The notes under the pieces: generated by a model
What the model was told of the DNA's origin: nothing
What the model saw: the letters and a program-made list of their open reading frames with translations, nothing else
Databases searched by the model: none
Program-made: the position numbers and the translations under genes
Source of the DNA: Actinoplanes italicus
GTDB lineage: Bacteria; Actinomycetota; Actinomycetes; Mycobacteriales; Micromonosporaceae
Direction: 5' to 3'
Assembly (NCBI RefSeq): GCF_003001815.1
Contig: NZ_PVMZ01000008.1
Span: 186,001 to 250,000, forward strand
Length of the DNA stretch: 64,000 nucleotides
Shown here: positions 24,204-33,505 of the stretch, piece by piece
How positions within the stretch are numbered: position 1 is the stretch's first letter
How the letters are laid out: every line of letters begins with the position of its first letter

Positions 24204-27200
24204 ATGCGGAGCTTCGACGAGGACACGTTCGTCTTTCCACCGGCCTGGCACCGGCACCGCTCGCCACGCCGGGGTAGCACCGGCGTCGGCCGGTTCACGC
24301 CGGACGCGAAGGCGCGCACGGTCGTCGACGGCAGCATCGCCGACTCCGGCGGACACATCCGCATCGTCCTGGACGCTCCGAACACGGCCGAGGCGACCCG
24401 TGACGCCGGGCGACGGTGGTTGAGCGGTTCGCCCGACGCGTCTCCGCTGGGTGCCGCGGCGATCGCGGCGGCGGCCTATTCGCACCGGTGGTCCAGCGAC
24501 GACTGGGTCAATCCCTGGGCCGACGTGTGGATCGGTGAGCGGGGTCTGCCGTTCGCCGCCGAGGCCGCGATCATCATGACGGCGCTGACCGTCATCGACG
24601 ACAATGCTCCGAGCGGTCGTGGCCGGTGGTCCAACGGTCACCCCGGCGTGCGTCATCTGCTTCCCGGTGAGACCCGTGAGGGGTGGTGGGCCGACCCCGC
24701 CATGCAGGCGCTGCTGCGGGTGCGGCACGCGGTCGCCGCCGCCACCGAAGAGGAGTTCGCCGAGCTCACGGCTGCTCTCCGGCCCTACCGGGAGGCCGGC
24801 CTGTTCGCCCGTACCGCGGCGTCCGTTCTCGTCCCGGATCAGCGAGCGTGGTTCGAGCAGGACGTGACCGACACGGTCGCGGTGGCCGACGCCTATCTCG
24901 CGACGCTGCTGCTCGCCGGGGCCTCCACCACCGGGGACGTGCACGCGCTTCACCCGGTGGCCGCCTCGAACCTGATGACCAACTCGATGGTCCTGCTCAC
25001 CACCCTGGTCGACGGTGTCGGCCCGGCCGCCGCTCCGGCGCTGTTCCGCTGGTTCGACGAGGCGTGGGACGCTGATTCGCGCAAGCGGTTGCTATCGGTG
25101 CTGACCGTGCTGCCCGGCGACGAGGTCACCGCCGGCCTGATCGAACGGGCCGACGCCAAATACGTCACACCGGCCCTGATGACGCACGCCGACCGGTTCC
25201 CGGGACGCACGCTGCGCCTGCTCGCCGAGGCGGGCGGCAAGCGCGGTGCCGCCGGTCTGCTCCGCAGTCACCTGCTCAAGCACCCTGAGCCGGCCGCACG
25301 GGTCCTGCCAGAGCTCAGCCTCGACGCCGCCGGCCGTGTCCGGAGCATCCTCGACGAGGCGTCGGCCGTCACGCCCGCCCCGCTCTCCGCGGTGCCGCCG
25401 GTGCTCGCCGACCCGTCGTGGAAACGGGCTCCCAAGCGGGCCAAACCGATCGTCGTCAGCGGCCTGACCCGCGACGAGTCGGCGTCGATGAGCTGGTTGC
25501 CGGGCGAGCTGGAACGCTGGAGCAGCTACACGCTGCCCCGCTACGCGGACGACAAGTGGGACCCCGATCTGCGTCACAAGGTCGTCCTGGCCAACCAGCT
25601 GTCGGTGCGTGAGGCGGCCTCCTACCTGCTCAACGCTCCGGATGAGCTGGCCCGCCGCACGCTGGCCGAGTGGCAACCCGAGGACACCTGGGCCGCCGAA
25701 ACCTACCTCCGGCCGGTCGTCGCGCGGTTCGGCATCGACTCGCTCCCGGTGGTCCTGTCGGTGGCCCGGCGCGCGCCCGGCGACACCGCAGTGCTGGTCC
25801 GGCCGTTCGCGTCACCGGCGGTCGCGACGCTGATGGCGGACTGGCTGTCCCGGCTCAAGACGGTTCGTCAGGACGCCCTCGACTGGCTGGTACGGCACCA
25901 CGACGTGACGGCCCGCGCACTGATCCCGGCGGCCCTCGGCAAGGCCGGCGTGGCGCGGCGGCAGGCCGAGACCGCGCTGCTCGCGCTCCGGGACAACGAC
26001 CATGCGGAGACGGTGCGTTCGACGGCCCGGGGGTACGGCGACGAGGCCGCCACCGCCATCGAGGCCCTCCTCGCCACCGACCCGGCGGTCCTCAACCCGC
26101 CCAAGATCCCGGCTGTTCCGGCCTGGGCAGCTCTCGGGGCGCTTCGGCCGGTGCTGCTGCGCGACGGCGCCGGGTCGCTCACCGACGAGCCGGTCGCAAA
26201 CCTGATCACGATGCTGGCGATGTCCAGGATGGACACGCCGTTCCCCGGGCTCGACGAGGTCCGCGCCACGTGCGACTCGGCCGCCTTCGCGTGGAGCCTG
26301 TTCGAGCAGTGGCAGGCCGCCGGAGCCGCGTCGAAGGACAACTGGGTGCTCGACGCTCTCGGGCTGCTGGGCGATGACGACACGGTTCGCCGGCTGTCGC
26401 CGCTGATCCTCGCCTGGCCCGGCGAGGGCGGGCACAACCGGGCCGTCACCGGCCTGCACGTACTGGCCCGGATCGGCACCGACATCGCCCTGATGCACCT
26501 GCACACCATCGCGCAGCGGTCGAAGTTCAGCGCTCTCAAGCACGCCGCCCAGCAGATGATGAAGGAGGTGGCCGACCGTCTCGGGCTGACCCCCGAACAG
26601 CTGGCCGACCGCCTGGTGCCCGGCTTCGGGCTGGACGGCGACGGCAGCCTGCGTCTCGACTACGGTCCCCGGCAGTTCGTGGTCGGCTTCGACGAGCAGC
26701 TGCGGCCGTTCGTGACCGACGGCGCCGGGAAACCGTTGAAGGCGCTACCCAAGCCCGGCACGCGTGACGACGTCATCCTGGCGCCGGCCGCCTACCAACG
26801 CTTCACCGGTCTGAAGAAGGATGTCCGCACGGTGGCGACCGACCTGGTCCGCCGCCTGGAGAAGGCGATGCTGACCAACCGTCGCTGGACCGGTGCCGAG
26901 TTCCGTCAACTGTTCGTCGAGCATCCCCTGCTCTGGCACATCGTCCGCCGCCTGGTCTGGGTGACGTACGAGTCGGCGGGCGCGGAGAGGCCGGCCGGGT
27001 CGTTCCGGGTCGCCGAGGACCGGTCCTTCTCCGACGTGGCCGACGATGAAATCGCCCTCACCGACGACACGGTGATCGGGCTCGCCCATCCGCTGCATCT
27101 GAGCGATGACGTCGCGGCGTGGGCGGAGGTGTTCGCCGACTACGAGATCCTCCAGCCGTTCCCGCAGCTGGGACGGCCGGTCTTCACCCTGACCGAGGCG

Positions 27201-27554
27201 GATGTGGACGGCAGTCGCCTGATCCGCTTCCGGGGTGCGAAGGTGCCGTCCGCCAAGCTGCTCGGCATGGAACGCCGCGGCTGGCACCGGGAGGCACCGC
27301 AGGACGCCGGCATGCAGAGCCAGATCGAACTCTCGCTCGACGACGGCCTGCGTGTGATCGTCGAGTTCGAGCCGGGCATCGCGGTCGGTGACGTCGACTT
27401 CTACCCGGAGCAGACCCTCAACGACATCTGGCTGCAGCAGGGCGTCGCCCATCGCTGGAGCCGGACCGGCCAGAGGCACATCGACCTGAACCGCCTCGAC
27501 CCGGTGAGCGTCTCCGAGATCCTCCGGGACCTCACCGACCTGACCGCGTCATAG
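24204..27554 (+). CDS. DUF4132 domain protein, large
   Basis: 1116 residues, cytoplasmic, no signal peptide. Most of it is alpha-helical HEAT-like repeats with many Ala/Leu/Asp (for example ALIPAALGKAGVARRQAETA). The C-terminal third holds the DUF4132 core (DDVILAPAAYQRFTGLKKDV, RRWTGAEFRQLFVEHPLLWH, VFADYEILQPFPQLGRPVF). Proteins of this family (MolR-like, often with WGR domains) lack a proven activity; no WGR domain is seen. Probably leaderless: a TACTGT -10-like box ends 7 nt before the ATG at 24204 and there is no Shine-Dalgarno. Confidence 0.87.
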   Translation: MRSFDEDTFVFPPAWHRHRSPRRGSTGVGRFTPDAKARTVVDGSIADSGGHIRIVLDAPNTAEATRDAGRRWLSGSPDASPLGAAAIAAAAYSHRWSSDDWVNPWADVWIGERGLPFAAEAAIIMTALTVIDDNAPSGRGRWSNGHPGVRHLLPGETREGWWADPAMQALLRVRHAVAAATEEEFAELTAALRPYREAGLFARTAASVLVPDQRAWFEQDVTDTVAVADAYLATLLLAGASTTGDVHALHPVAASNLMTNSMVLLTTLVDGVGPAAAPALFRWFDEAWDADSRKRLLSVLTVLPGDEVTAGLIERADAKYVTPALMTHADRFPGRTLRLLAEAGGKRGAAGLLRSHLLKHPEPAARVLPELSLDAAGRVRSILDEASAVTPAPLSAVPPVLADPSWKRAPKRAKPIVVSGLTRDESASMSWLPGELERWSSYTLPRYADDKWDPDLRHKVVLANQLSVREAASYLLNAPDELARRTLAEWQPEDTWAAETYLRPVVARFGIDSLPVVLSVARRAPGDTAVLVRPFASPAVATLMADWLSRLKTVRQDALDWLVRHHDVTARALIPAALGKAGVARRQAETALLALRDNDHAETVRSTARGYGDEAATAIEALLATDPAVLNPPKIPAVPAWAALGALRPVLLRDGAGSLTDEPVANLITMLAMSRMDTPFPGLDEVRATCDSAAFAWSLFEQWQAAGAASKDNWVLDALGLLGDDDTVRRLSPLILAWPGEGGHNRAVTGLHVLARIGTDIALMHLHTIAQRSKFSALKHAAQQMMKEVADRLGLTPEQLADRLVPGFGLDGDGSLRLDYGPRQFVVGFDEQLRPFVTDGAGKPLKALPKPGTRDDVILAPAAYQRFTGLKKDVRTVATDLVRRLEKAMLTNRRWTGAEFRQLFVEHPLLWHIVRRLVWVTYESAGAERPAGSFRVAEDRSFSDVADDEIALTDDTVIGLAHPLHLSDDVAAWAEVFADYEILQPFPQLGRPVFTLTEADVDGSRLIRFRGAKVPSAKLLGMERRGWHREAPQDAGMQSQIELSLDDGLRVIVEFEPGIAVGDVDFYPEQTLNDIWLQQGVAHRWSRTGQRHIDLNRLDPVSVSEILRDLTDLTAS

Positions 27555-27649
27555 ATCCCCGGCTGTGAGCCATGGCCGGACCGAAAGGCGGCTGGCGGCA
27601 CGCGACGGCCGAGCCGGAAGCGGCCGGCGGTGCGCGAGGGCCGGATTGA

Positions 27650-28420
27650 TCAGGCGGCGGGGGCGAGGTCTTCGGGGTTCTCCGGGTATCGGGCGCCCAG
27701 CTCCACGAAAACGGCCGCGTTGTAGCGGAAGGCCAGCTGAGCCTCGTCGATCAGGGTTGTGGCCTGGTCGTCGGTGAGGTCCAGGGCGTCCAGGCGCTCG
27801 CGGTACGCGATCTTGTAGGCGCGCGGGTCGGGGATCTGCTCGAAGCGGTAGAACGACGTGCCGGCCTCGCCCAACCCGTAGTGCTTGGCGAGGGTGCGGC
27901 CGATCATCTGGCCGCCGCTGAGATCGCCCAGATAGCGCACGTAGTGGTGGGCGATGAAGTGGGTGGCCGAGGTGGCCGCGAGTTCGCGGAGCCGATCGGT
28001 GTAGGCGAGGGTCGAGTCCAGGACCGTGATCGTCGACTCCCAGTCGGCCCCGTAAAGGTGCGCCAGGTCGGCCTCCAGGGCGGGAGCCCGGGTGAGCGCC
28101 GGGTCGGCGAACGCCGAGACGATCTCCGGGGCCAGCGCGGCGGCGTGCCCGGCGTGCCCAGCGGCGTGAGCGGCGGCGGATCCAACGGCCTTTCCAGGGG
28201 CCTGCCCGGCGGCCTGGACTTCGTCCGCGACGGCATCGGCGCGCATGCGGGCGGCAGCGGCCTCCAGTTCGCGATAGACGGCGAGGTACTGGGCGGTGAG
28301 CGCGGCGAACCCGGCCACCGGAACGTCACCGGCCATCAGGCGGGAGATGAAGCTCCGGGTCTCGGCCTCGCGGTGCTCGACCATGGTGGCGCGGCGCAGG
28401 CGGGTGGAGAAGTCGGTCAT
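27650..28420 (-). CDS. Biliverdin-producing heme oxygenase with an internal insertion
   Basis: 256 residues. The proximal heme ligand is H16 (TMVEHREAE), and the distal helix motif YVRYLGDLSGGQMIGR is complete, so it should open heme to biliverdin, CO and iron. Compared with the usual 210-220 residues it has about 30 extra Ala/Gly/His residues (about 66-95, AAGQAPGKAVGSAAAHAAGH) between two helices. The ATG at 28420 follows an AAGGA. It may serve heme-iron acquisition; no uptake genes are adjacent, though an ECF operon with an iron box lies 11 kb away. Confidence 0.92.
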   Translation of the reverse strand: MTDFSTRLRRATMVEHREAETRSFISRLMAGDVPVAGFAALTAQYLAVYRELEAAAARMRADAVADEVQAAGQAPGKAVGSAAAHAAGHAGHAAALAPEIVSAFADPALTRAPALEADLAHLYGADWESTITVLDSTLAYTDRLRELAATSATHFIAHHYVRYLGDLSGGQMIGRTLAKHYGLGEAGTSFYRFEQIPDPRAYKIAYRERLDALDLTDDQATTLIDEAQLAFRYNAAVFVELGARYPENPEDLAPAA

Positions 28421-28508
28421 GTCGGCTCGTCCTTCCTGATCATCGAGTGGTGGCGCGTACGGGTCGTCACCGGCTGGCGACACGACGTCGATGTCGTACT
28501 GATCATCC

Positions 28509-29210
28509 TCATTGCGCGGGGGCCGGGTCCAGAGATGTGCGGTTCTTCTTCTGCCGTCGGTGGGACGAGCCGCGGCGGGTGAATCGGAAGAGCAGGTACA
28601 AGACAGCCGCGACCAGGACTCCTACCAGGGCCCACGGCCAGGCCCAGACCGCTGTGCCGCGGGTCACTCCGGTGAGTTTCTCGTCGAAGTTCGCCGGTTC
28701 CACGGTGACTTCGGCGTTGAGTCGGACGGTCGGCTGCACTCCGACGATCTTCTCGGTGACGGTCACGGAGCCGCCGGGCAGCAGTTCGGGGATCTCCAGG
28801 ACGCCGGTGCGGGCCAGTTCCCAGCCGAACGGGCCGGTCACCCGCACCGCGCCGGTGCCGCTGAGACGCAGGTCGCCGGTGTTGCGGACCCGGTAGCGGA
28901 CGGTCATCTCGCCGCCGGTGGCCGGGTTCACCGACTGGGTGTACTCCAGCCGTACCGTGTCGATCGTGAGTGTGGGAGCGACGGCACCCGCGACGGTGAG
29001 GTGGACGCGCGCCGCGACCCGCCGGTCCACCAGGGCCTTCTGCCCCGTGGCGTCGACCGCCTCCTCGGCGATCGAGGCGATCACTCCGCCCGCGTGGTCA
29101 CCGGGGGTGGCGTCGGCCGGGACCGTGATCGAGAACGGTACGTCCAGGCAGGTGTTCGCCGGGGCCGGAAGCATGATCAGCAGAAGAACCGCGGCCAGCG
29201 TGCCTCGGAC
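28509..29210 (-). CDS. Membrane-anchored DUF916-like protein, degraded N-terminus
   Basis: About 233 residues. ITVPADATPGDHAGGVIASI, RVHLTVAGAVAPTL, GEMTVRYRVRNTGDLRL, GSVTVTEKIVGVQPT and a C-terminal membrane helix (AWPWALVGVLVAAVLYLLF) with a basic tail are as in DUF916-type surface proteins that accompany WxL-domain proteins. After an AAGGAG the frame begins with GTC, not a normal start, and the signal-like stretch (LAAVLLLIMLPAPANT) runs straight into the middle of the usual domain. The 5' end therefore looks deleted or mutated; it may be a pseudogene. Confidence 0.55.
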   Translation of the reverse strand, partial: VRGTLAAVLLLIMLPAPANTCLDVPFSITVPADATPGDHAGGVIASIAEEAVDATGQKALVDRRVAARVHLTVAGAVAPTLTIDTVRLEYTQSVNPATGGEMTVRYRVRNTGDLRLSGTGAVRVTGPFGWELARTGVLEIPELLPGGSVTVTEKIVGVQPTVRLNAEVTVEPANFDEKLTGVTRGTAVWAWPWALVGVLVAAVLYLLFRFTRRGSSHRRQKKNRTSLDPAPAQ

Positions 29211-29239
29211 GGTCCTGTCGCTCCTTACGATGGGGCGGG

Positions 29240-29272
29240 CCGGCCGGGGATTGTTGCGGAATCCCCGGCCGG
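29240..29272 (-). terminator. Hairpin between the WxL-like remnant and the DUF916-like gene
   Basis: 13-bp perfect arms (CCGGCCGGGGATT / AATCCCCGGCCGG) with a 7-nt loop. Likely terminator or attenuator for the upstream, now broken, surface-protein gene. Confidence 0.75.
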
Positions 29273-29310
29273 TTCCCTCACCCGGGGAACCCGGAGTCAG
29301 GCCTGACGGA

Positions 29311-29623
29311 TCAGGCGAGCGTGAGAGTGAGTACGGCGCTGTACTCACCGGCCGCGCTCGACTCCGGGGATCCCGGGGTTCAGTGTGGCGCCGCAGGTCG
29401 CGCTGCCGAGGCTGCTGCCCGTTTCGGCGCTGCACAGGGTCCGGCTGGCGCCCAGACCCGCACCGGGGGCCACCGGGGCTCCCGGTGCCACCGCGTTCTT
29501 CGCGTCGGCCGCCGCGACCTGGCCGCCGGCGGCCAGGTCGGGGCCGAGGGCCCACCACGGGAGGTGTTCACCGGGGAACTGCTGAGTGATGTCTACCGGC
29601 ACGGGGTCGAGGTGTTCGATCAT
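29311..29623 (-). pseudogene. 3' remnant of a WxL-like secreted surface protein
   Basis: The frame from 29623 reads LGASRTLCSAETGSSLGSAT and CGATLNPGIP, the late part of WxL-like proteins (paired Cys, GSSLGSATCGA). It is then interrupted: the expected ending ESSAAGEYSAVLTLTLA with its TGA (29311-29313) lies in the next frame, so one base is gained or lost near 29358. Upstream the frame closes about 55 nt before 29623, and the N-terminal two thirds and signal peptide are missing where the res gene begins to overlap. Reading as WxL-like is from motif resemblance. Confidence 0.55.
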
Positions 29624-31442
29624 CCGCGGACCGGGACGCCGATGGTGGTGCCCCGGCGATCTCCCGGCTGATCATCGTGGCGACCTCGCGTACGAACCGC
29701 GGTGGATCGTTGCGGTAGAGCGCGAAGGTGGCCGGCCGCAGCCCGGTCAGGATGGCGCAGACGGTCCGGCGGGTGAGCCCGGTCCGTGCCACGAGCTCCC
29801 CGAGCAGGTCGATCCGGCTGTCCGGAGCCCGGTCGTCGTAGGTCCGCTCGCCGGTCGCGGTCTGCACGGTGTACTTGCCGATCGGCACGACCAGACACGT
29901 GTCCAGTGCCGCGACGCACCGGCCGACGAGCTCGGCCGAGTCGAAGTCGGCCAGCACGACCGGGTTCTTCGGTGCCGCGGGCCGCCTGGCAGCGGCCCGG
30001 CGGCCGTCGGTGATCTCGCCCGTCTCGCCCTCGGCCTGCAGCGCGGCCACGAACGCCGAGTACGACTCGTCGGCCACCACGGTCAGCTCGTTGACGCCGT
30101 CCACCCGCTCGCCGCGCTGGTCGACCGCGAGCCGCAGGCCCCGGCCCACCTCCTGGCGCCGGGAGACGGTGTTGTCGCTGCTCTTGAGCATGCCCATGAC
30201 GAAGACGTTCGGGTTGTCCCAGCCCTCGCGCAGCGCCGAGTGCGAGAACACGAACCGGACCGGCTCGTCCATCGACAGCAGGCGCTCCCGATCGCGCAGG
30301 ATGAGGTGATAGGCGTCCACATCGGAGGCGTCGCCGTCGACCATGCGCCCGGTGCGCCGGTCGATCGCGAAGTAGCCCTGGTGGGTGCGCTCGACACTGA
30401 TGCCGTCGAGGTACCGCCGGTAGGGACCGTCCGGAACGCCCGCGGTCAGGGCGCGGTATTCCTCCACGAACATCCGGGCGTAGTCACCGAGCTGGTCGGC
30501 GCGTGCATAGTCCCGGTAGCGGACCACCTGGTCGATGAAGAGCAGGGACAGCACCTTGACGCCGCGGGCGTGCAGTTCGCGTTCCCGGCCCAGGTGGGCG
30601 CGGATCACCTCACGAATCTGCACACGCCGCTTCGCCGGGCCGGGCTCGCCCTCGACACCCACCACGGCGATGCGTTTGACCAGCTCACGCCGGTGGGCGT
30701 CGAGCGCGTCGAGCCTGTGCACGAGGTCGTGCCGGACCCGGTGGGTCGCCGAGTAGCGCAGCACCATGAGCGGGCGGAACCGGCTCAGCGACTCCAGGGA
30801 GCGGGCCGATCCGATTCGCTGCGGTTCGTCGATCACGACGATCGGCCGGGACGCGCTGATCACGTCGATCGGCCGCCGTGACCCGAATCCGTCCAGCTCC
30901 TCGTAGATGCGGCGGTTCTCGCGGGCGGCCGAGTTGAACGCCTGCAGATTGATGATCATCACCTGGACTCCGGCGCCGGTGCGGAACCGTTCCAGCTCGT
31001 GCAGGCGGGTCGAGTCGTAGGTGAACGGGCGCGGGCATGTCCCGTACGTCTGCCGGAAGTGCCCGGCGGTGATCTCGAACGCCTTGCGCACCCCCTCGCG
31101 GATCGCCACGCCCGGCACCACCACGATGAACCGGGACCAGCCGTGTCTCCGGTGCAACTCCATGATCGTCTTGATGTAGACGTACGTCTTCCCGGTGCCC
31201 GTCTCCATCTCGACGTCCAGATTGGGCGCGTCCGGGGCCGCGTCGCTGCACGCGAGCGCACCGGACTGCGGCAGGCCGGCCCGCTCCTGCACGGCCCGCA
31301 CGTTCGCCAGCAGCCGCGACGGGTCCAGTTCCAGCTCGGCGTTGCGGGTGTCCGGCCGCCGGTACGGCTGCCCGGCGAAACAGTCGGCGACCGCGTGCAC
31401 CGCCTCGGTCTGGAACTCCTGCACCCGGAACTGGAGCCGCAC
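29568..31442 (-). CDS. Type III restriction enzyme Res subunit, C-terminally truncated
   Basis: 624 residues against the usual 900-1000. Translocase motifs are present: Walker A METGTGKTYVYIK, motif II VVIDEPQRIG, and motif VI SRRQEVGRGLRL. The C-terminal PD-(D/E)xK nuclease domain is absent: after the FVREVATMISREIAG stretch the frame runs into about 20 unrelated residues (rich in Arg, Ser, Pro) and stops inside the WxL-like remnant. An internal shortening near residue 510 is also likely. It should not cut DNA. The GTG start follows the mod TAG with no spacer. Confidence 0.8.
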   Translation of the reverse strand: MRLQFRVQEFQTEAVHAVADCFAGQPYRRPDTRNAELELDPSRLLANVRAVQERAGLPQSGALACSDAAPDAPNLDVEMETGTGKTYVYIKTIMELHRRHGWSRFIVVVPGVAIREGVRKAFEITAGHFRQTYGTCPRPFTYDSTRLHELERFRTGAGVQVMIINLQAFNSAARENRRIYEELDGFGSRRPIDVISASRPIVVIDEPQRIGSARSLESLSRFRPLMVLRYSATHRVRHDLVHRLDALDAHRRELVKRIAVVGVEGEPGPAKRRVQIREVIRAHLGRERELHARGVKVLSLLFIDQVVRYRDYARADQLGDYARMFVEEYRALTAGVPDGPYRRYLDGISVERTHQGYFAIDRRTGRMVDGDASDVDAYHLILRDRERLLSMDEPVRFVFSHSALREGWDNPNVFVMGMLKSSDNTVSRRQEVGRGLRLAVDQRGERVDGVNELTVVADESYSAFVAALQAEGETGEITDGRRAAARRPAAPKNPVVLADFDSAELVGRCVAALDTCLVVPIGKYTVQTATGERTYDDRAPDSRIDLLGELVARTGLTRRTVCAILTGLRPATFALYRNDPPRFVREVATMISREIAGAPPSASRSADDRTPRPRAGRHHSAVPR

Positions 31443-33293
31443 CTACCCGACAGCCTTCACGTCGGTTGACGGCGACAGCTCGGCGAAGATCCGGTCGGTG
31501 TTGATCCGGGTCGCGTCGTCGGCGAAGGCGGACTCCCGGAAGACCGCACGTCGTGGCCGCCGCGCGGCGATCTCCCGTACCAGCGCCGGGGTGATCGTCT
31601 CGTCGAAGCAGGCGACCAGCTCGTCCGCACCCACGACGAACAGCCCGCCGTCGGACGAGATCGGCAGGCCCGGATCGAGGCCCGCGTCCAGGATCGCCTG
31701 AAACAGCAGGTCCTCACCGGTCCGGTCCGGTTCGACCCGGTCGGCGTAGGCGGTCAGCGCGGCCTGGTCGAGATCGCCGGGCGGCACCCGGGCGTCGGTC
31801 AGATTGGGCGAGTCCAGCCTCAGCACCCGGAACCCCAGGTCACCCGAGACGCCCGACGCCTCCAGCTCGGCGGCCACGTTGCGGACCCGGGTCAGGCCGA
31901 TCTCGAAGATCGACCTGAGGCCGTGCTCGGCGACCGGCAACGGCTCGGGGATCTGGACGCTGACGAACCGCCGGTTGCCACCGTCCGCGGCGTTCTGCGT
32001 CAGCACGGCATGGGCGGTGGTCGCGCTGCCGCCGAAGAAGTCCAGCACGACGTCCCCGTCGCCGGGGCGGCCGGCCAGCTGAAGGATCCGCTGCAGGAGT
32101 TCGACCGGTTTGACGGAGTTGAGGACGTTCGCGGTGTGCTCGAACGGCACGTACCGCAACAGACTCCGCTTGGCGTCCTGGGTGTGCCCCACCTCGCGAT
32201 ACGACCAGAGCGTCTGCGGAGTACGCCCGGCCGACACCTCGGAGAGGAAGCGCTTGACCGCGGGCGCGTTGTCGCCACCCGAGCCCCACCAGATCCGGCC
32301 GTCCGCGTTCAGCTCGTCGAACCGCTGCTTCGAGATCCGCCAGTAGCTGCCGCGCGGCGGTCCGTCGATGACCCGGCCGGACGGCGTGGTGATCGGGTAG
32401 ACGCCGGCGTCGTACCGGTTGCGGGCCGACATGTTCTCCGGCTTCCACGGCCCGCGCGGGTCGCCGTCGGGGTTGCGGTAACGCGCCTCCATCTCCTCGG
32501 TGCGGGCCAGTGGCTGCGGTTGCCAGCGGTCCTTGTTCCGGGCGAAGACCAGGATGTAGTCATGATCCTCGGAGAACCAGCGCGCGGAGTTCTTCGGCGC
32601 GTAGACCTTCTGCCAGATGATCTGCGCGACGAAGTTGCGCTCACCGAAGATCTCCGCGCAGATCTTCCGCAGGTTGTCGATCTCATGATCGTCGATCGAT
32701 ATGAAGATGACACCGTCGTCGGTGAGCAGGTCCCGGGCGAGCAGCAGCCGCGGATACATCATGCTCAGCCAGTCCGAGTGGAACCGTCCGCCGGTCTCCG
32801 GATTCGCCACCAGCGGCACCCGGTTCGCGTCGACCTGCCCCGACCGCGCCAGATAACCCGCCCGCGTCTGCGAGAAGTCGTCGTCATAGAGGAAGTCGTT
32901 GCCGGTGTTGTACGGCGGATCGATGTAGACCACCTTGATCCGCCCGAGGAACGACTCCTGCAGCAGCTTGAGCACGTCGAGGTTGTCACCCTCGATCAAC
33001 AGGTTCCCGGTGCGGTCGAAATCACGCGACTGCTCCCGCGACGGCCGCAACGCTCCCACGGCCGGCTCCCGCGCCACCCGCTGCGCCCGGCGCTTGCCCG
33101 GCCACTCCAGCCGGTAACGCTCCCGGACGTCCTCACCGGCATCACCACCCAGCCGCTGCCGGAGCAGGTCGAAGTCGACGACCCGGGTCAGGCGGCCGGA
33201 CGCGTCGGCGACCTCGGTGACGACCGCCGGAAACAACTCGGCCAGCCGGTCGACGTCACGCATCGCCGGATCGGGGCGCGTCAGCTTGTCCAC
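31443..33293 (-). CDS. Type III DNA adenine methyltransferase (Mod subunit)
   Basis: 616 residues from the GTG at 33293 (AGGA about 6 nt upstream). Beta-class order: catalytic motif IV VVYIDPPYNTGNDFLYDDDF precedes a target-recognition region, then motif I VVLDFFGGSATTAHAVL. It should methylate N6 of adenine in an asymmetric site; specificity lies in the middle third and is not predictable. The C-terminal 150 residues hold the usual Mod tail. With the truncated Res it probably acts now as an orphan methylase. Two direct repeats overlap its promoter. Confidence 0.9.
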   Translation of the reverse strand: MDKLTRPDPAMRDVDRLAELFPAVVTEVADASGRLTRVVDFDLLRQRLGGDAGEDVRERYRLEWPGKRRAQRVAREPAVGALRPSREQSRDFDRTGNLLIEGDNLDVLKLLQESFLGRIKVVYIDPPYNTGNDFLYDDDFSQTRAGYLARSGQVDANRVPLVANPETGGRFHSDWLSMMYPRLLLARDLLTDDGVIFISIDDHEIDNLRKICAEIFGERNFVAQIIWQKVYAPKNSARWFSEDHDYILVFARNKDRWQPQPLARTEEMEARYRNPDGDPRGPWKPENMSARNRYDAGVYPITTPSGRVIDGPPRGSYWRISKQRFDELNADGRIWWGSGGDNAPAVKRFLSEVSAGRTPQTLWSYREVGHTQDAKRSLLRYVPFEHTANVLNSVKPVELLQRILQLAGRPGDGDVVLDFFGGSATTAHAVLTQNAADGGNRRFVSVQIPEPLPVAEHGLRSIFEIGLTRVRNVAAELEASGVSGDLGFRVLRLDSPNLTDARVPPGDLDQAALTAYADRVEPDRTGEDLLFQAILDAGLDPGLPISSDGGLFVVGADELVACFDETITPALVREIAARRPRRAVFRESAFADDATRINTDRIFAELSPSTDVKAVG

Positions 33294-33297
33294 GGGC

Positions 33298-33328
33298 CGT
33301 CCTAGGTGGTCTCTACACGTCCTAGGTG
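33298..33328 (-). promoter_or_regulatory. Paired direct repeats at the mod promoter
   Basis: CGTCCTAGGTG occurs at 33298-33308 and 33318-33328, exactly 20 bp apart; each holds the palindrome CCTAGG. They lie 5-35 bp upstream of the mod GTG, where a repressor would block transcription or translation. Confidence 0.7.
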
Positions 33329-33505
33329 TTGGAAACCCGTACCCTACCGGCACTCGACGACAAAAGCCCCTTTCCCGCAACTGAAAGGCCTTAAAACCCT
33401 TTTTCGGTACGGCTACGAGGAGCCCCCGGGCTCCGGAGCGACGCAGGTGAGACTCACGGCCCCAGCGCCACCGCCGGGGCTGACGGCGGTGGTCACCGAG
33501 AAACC

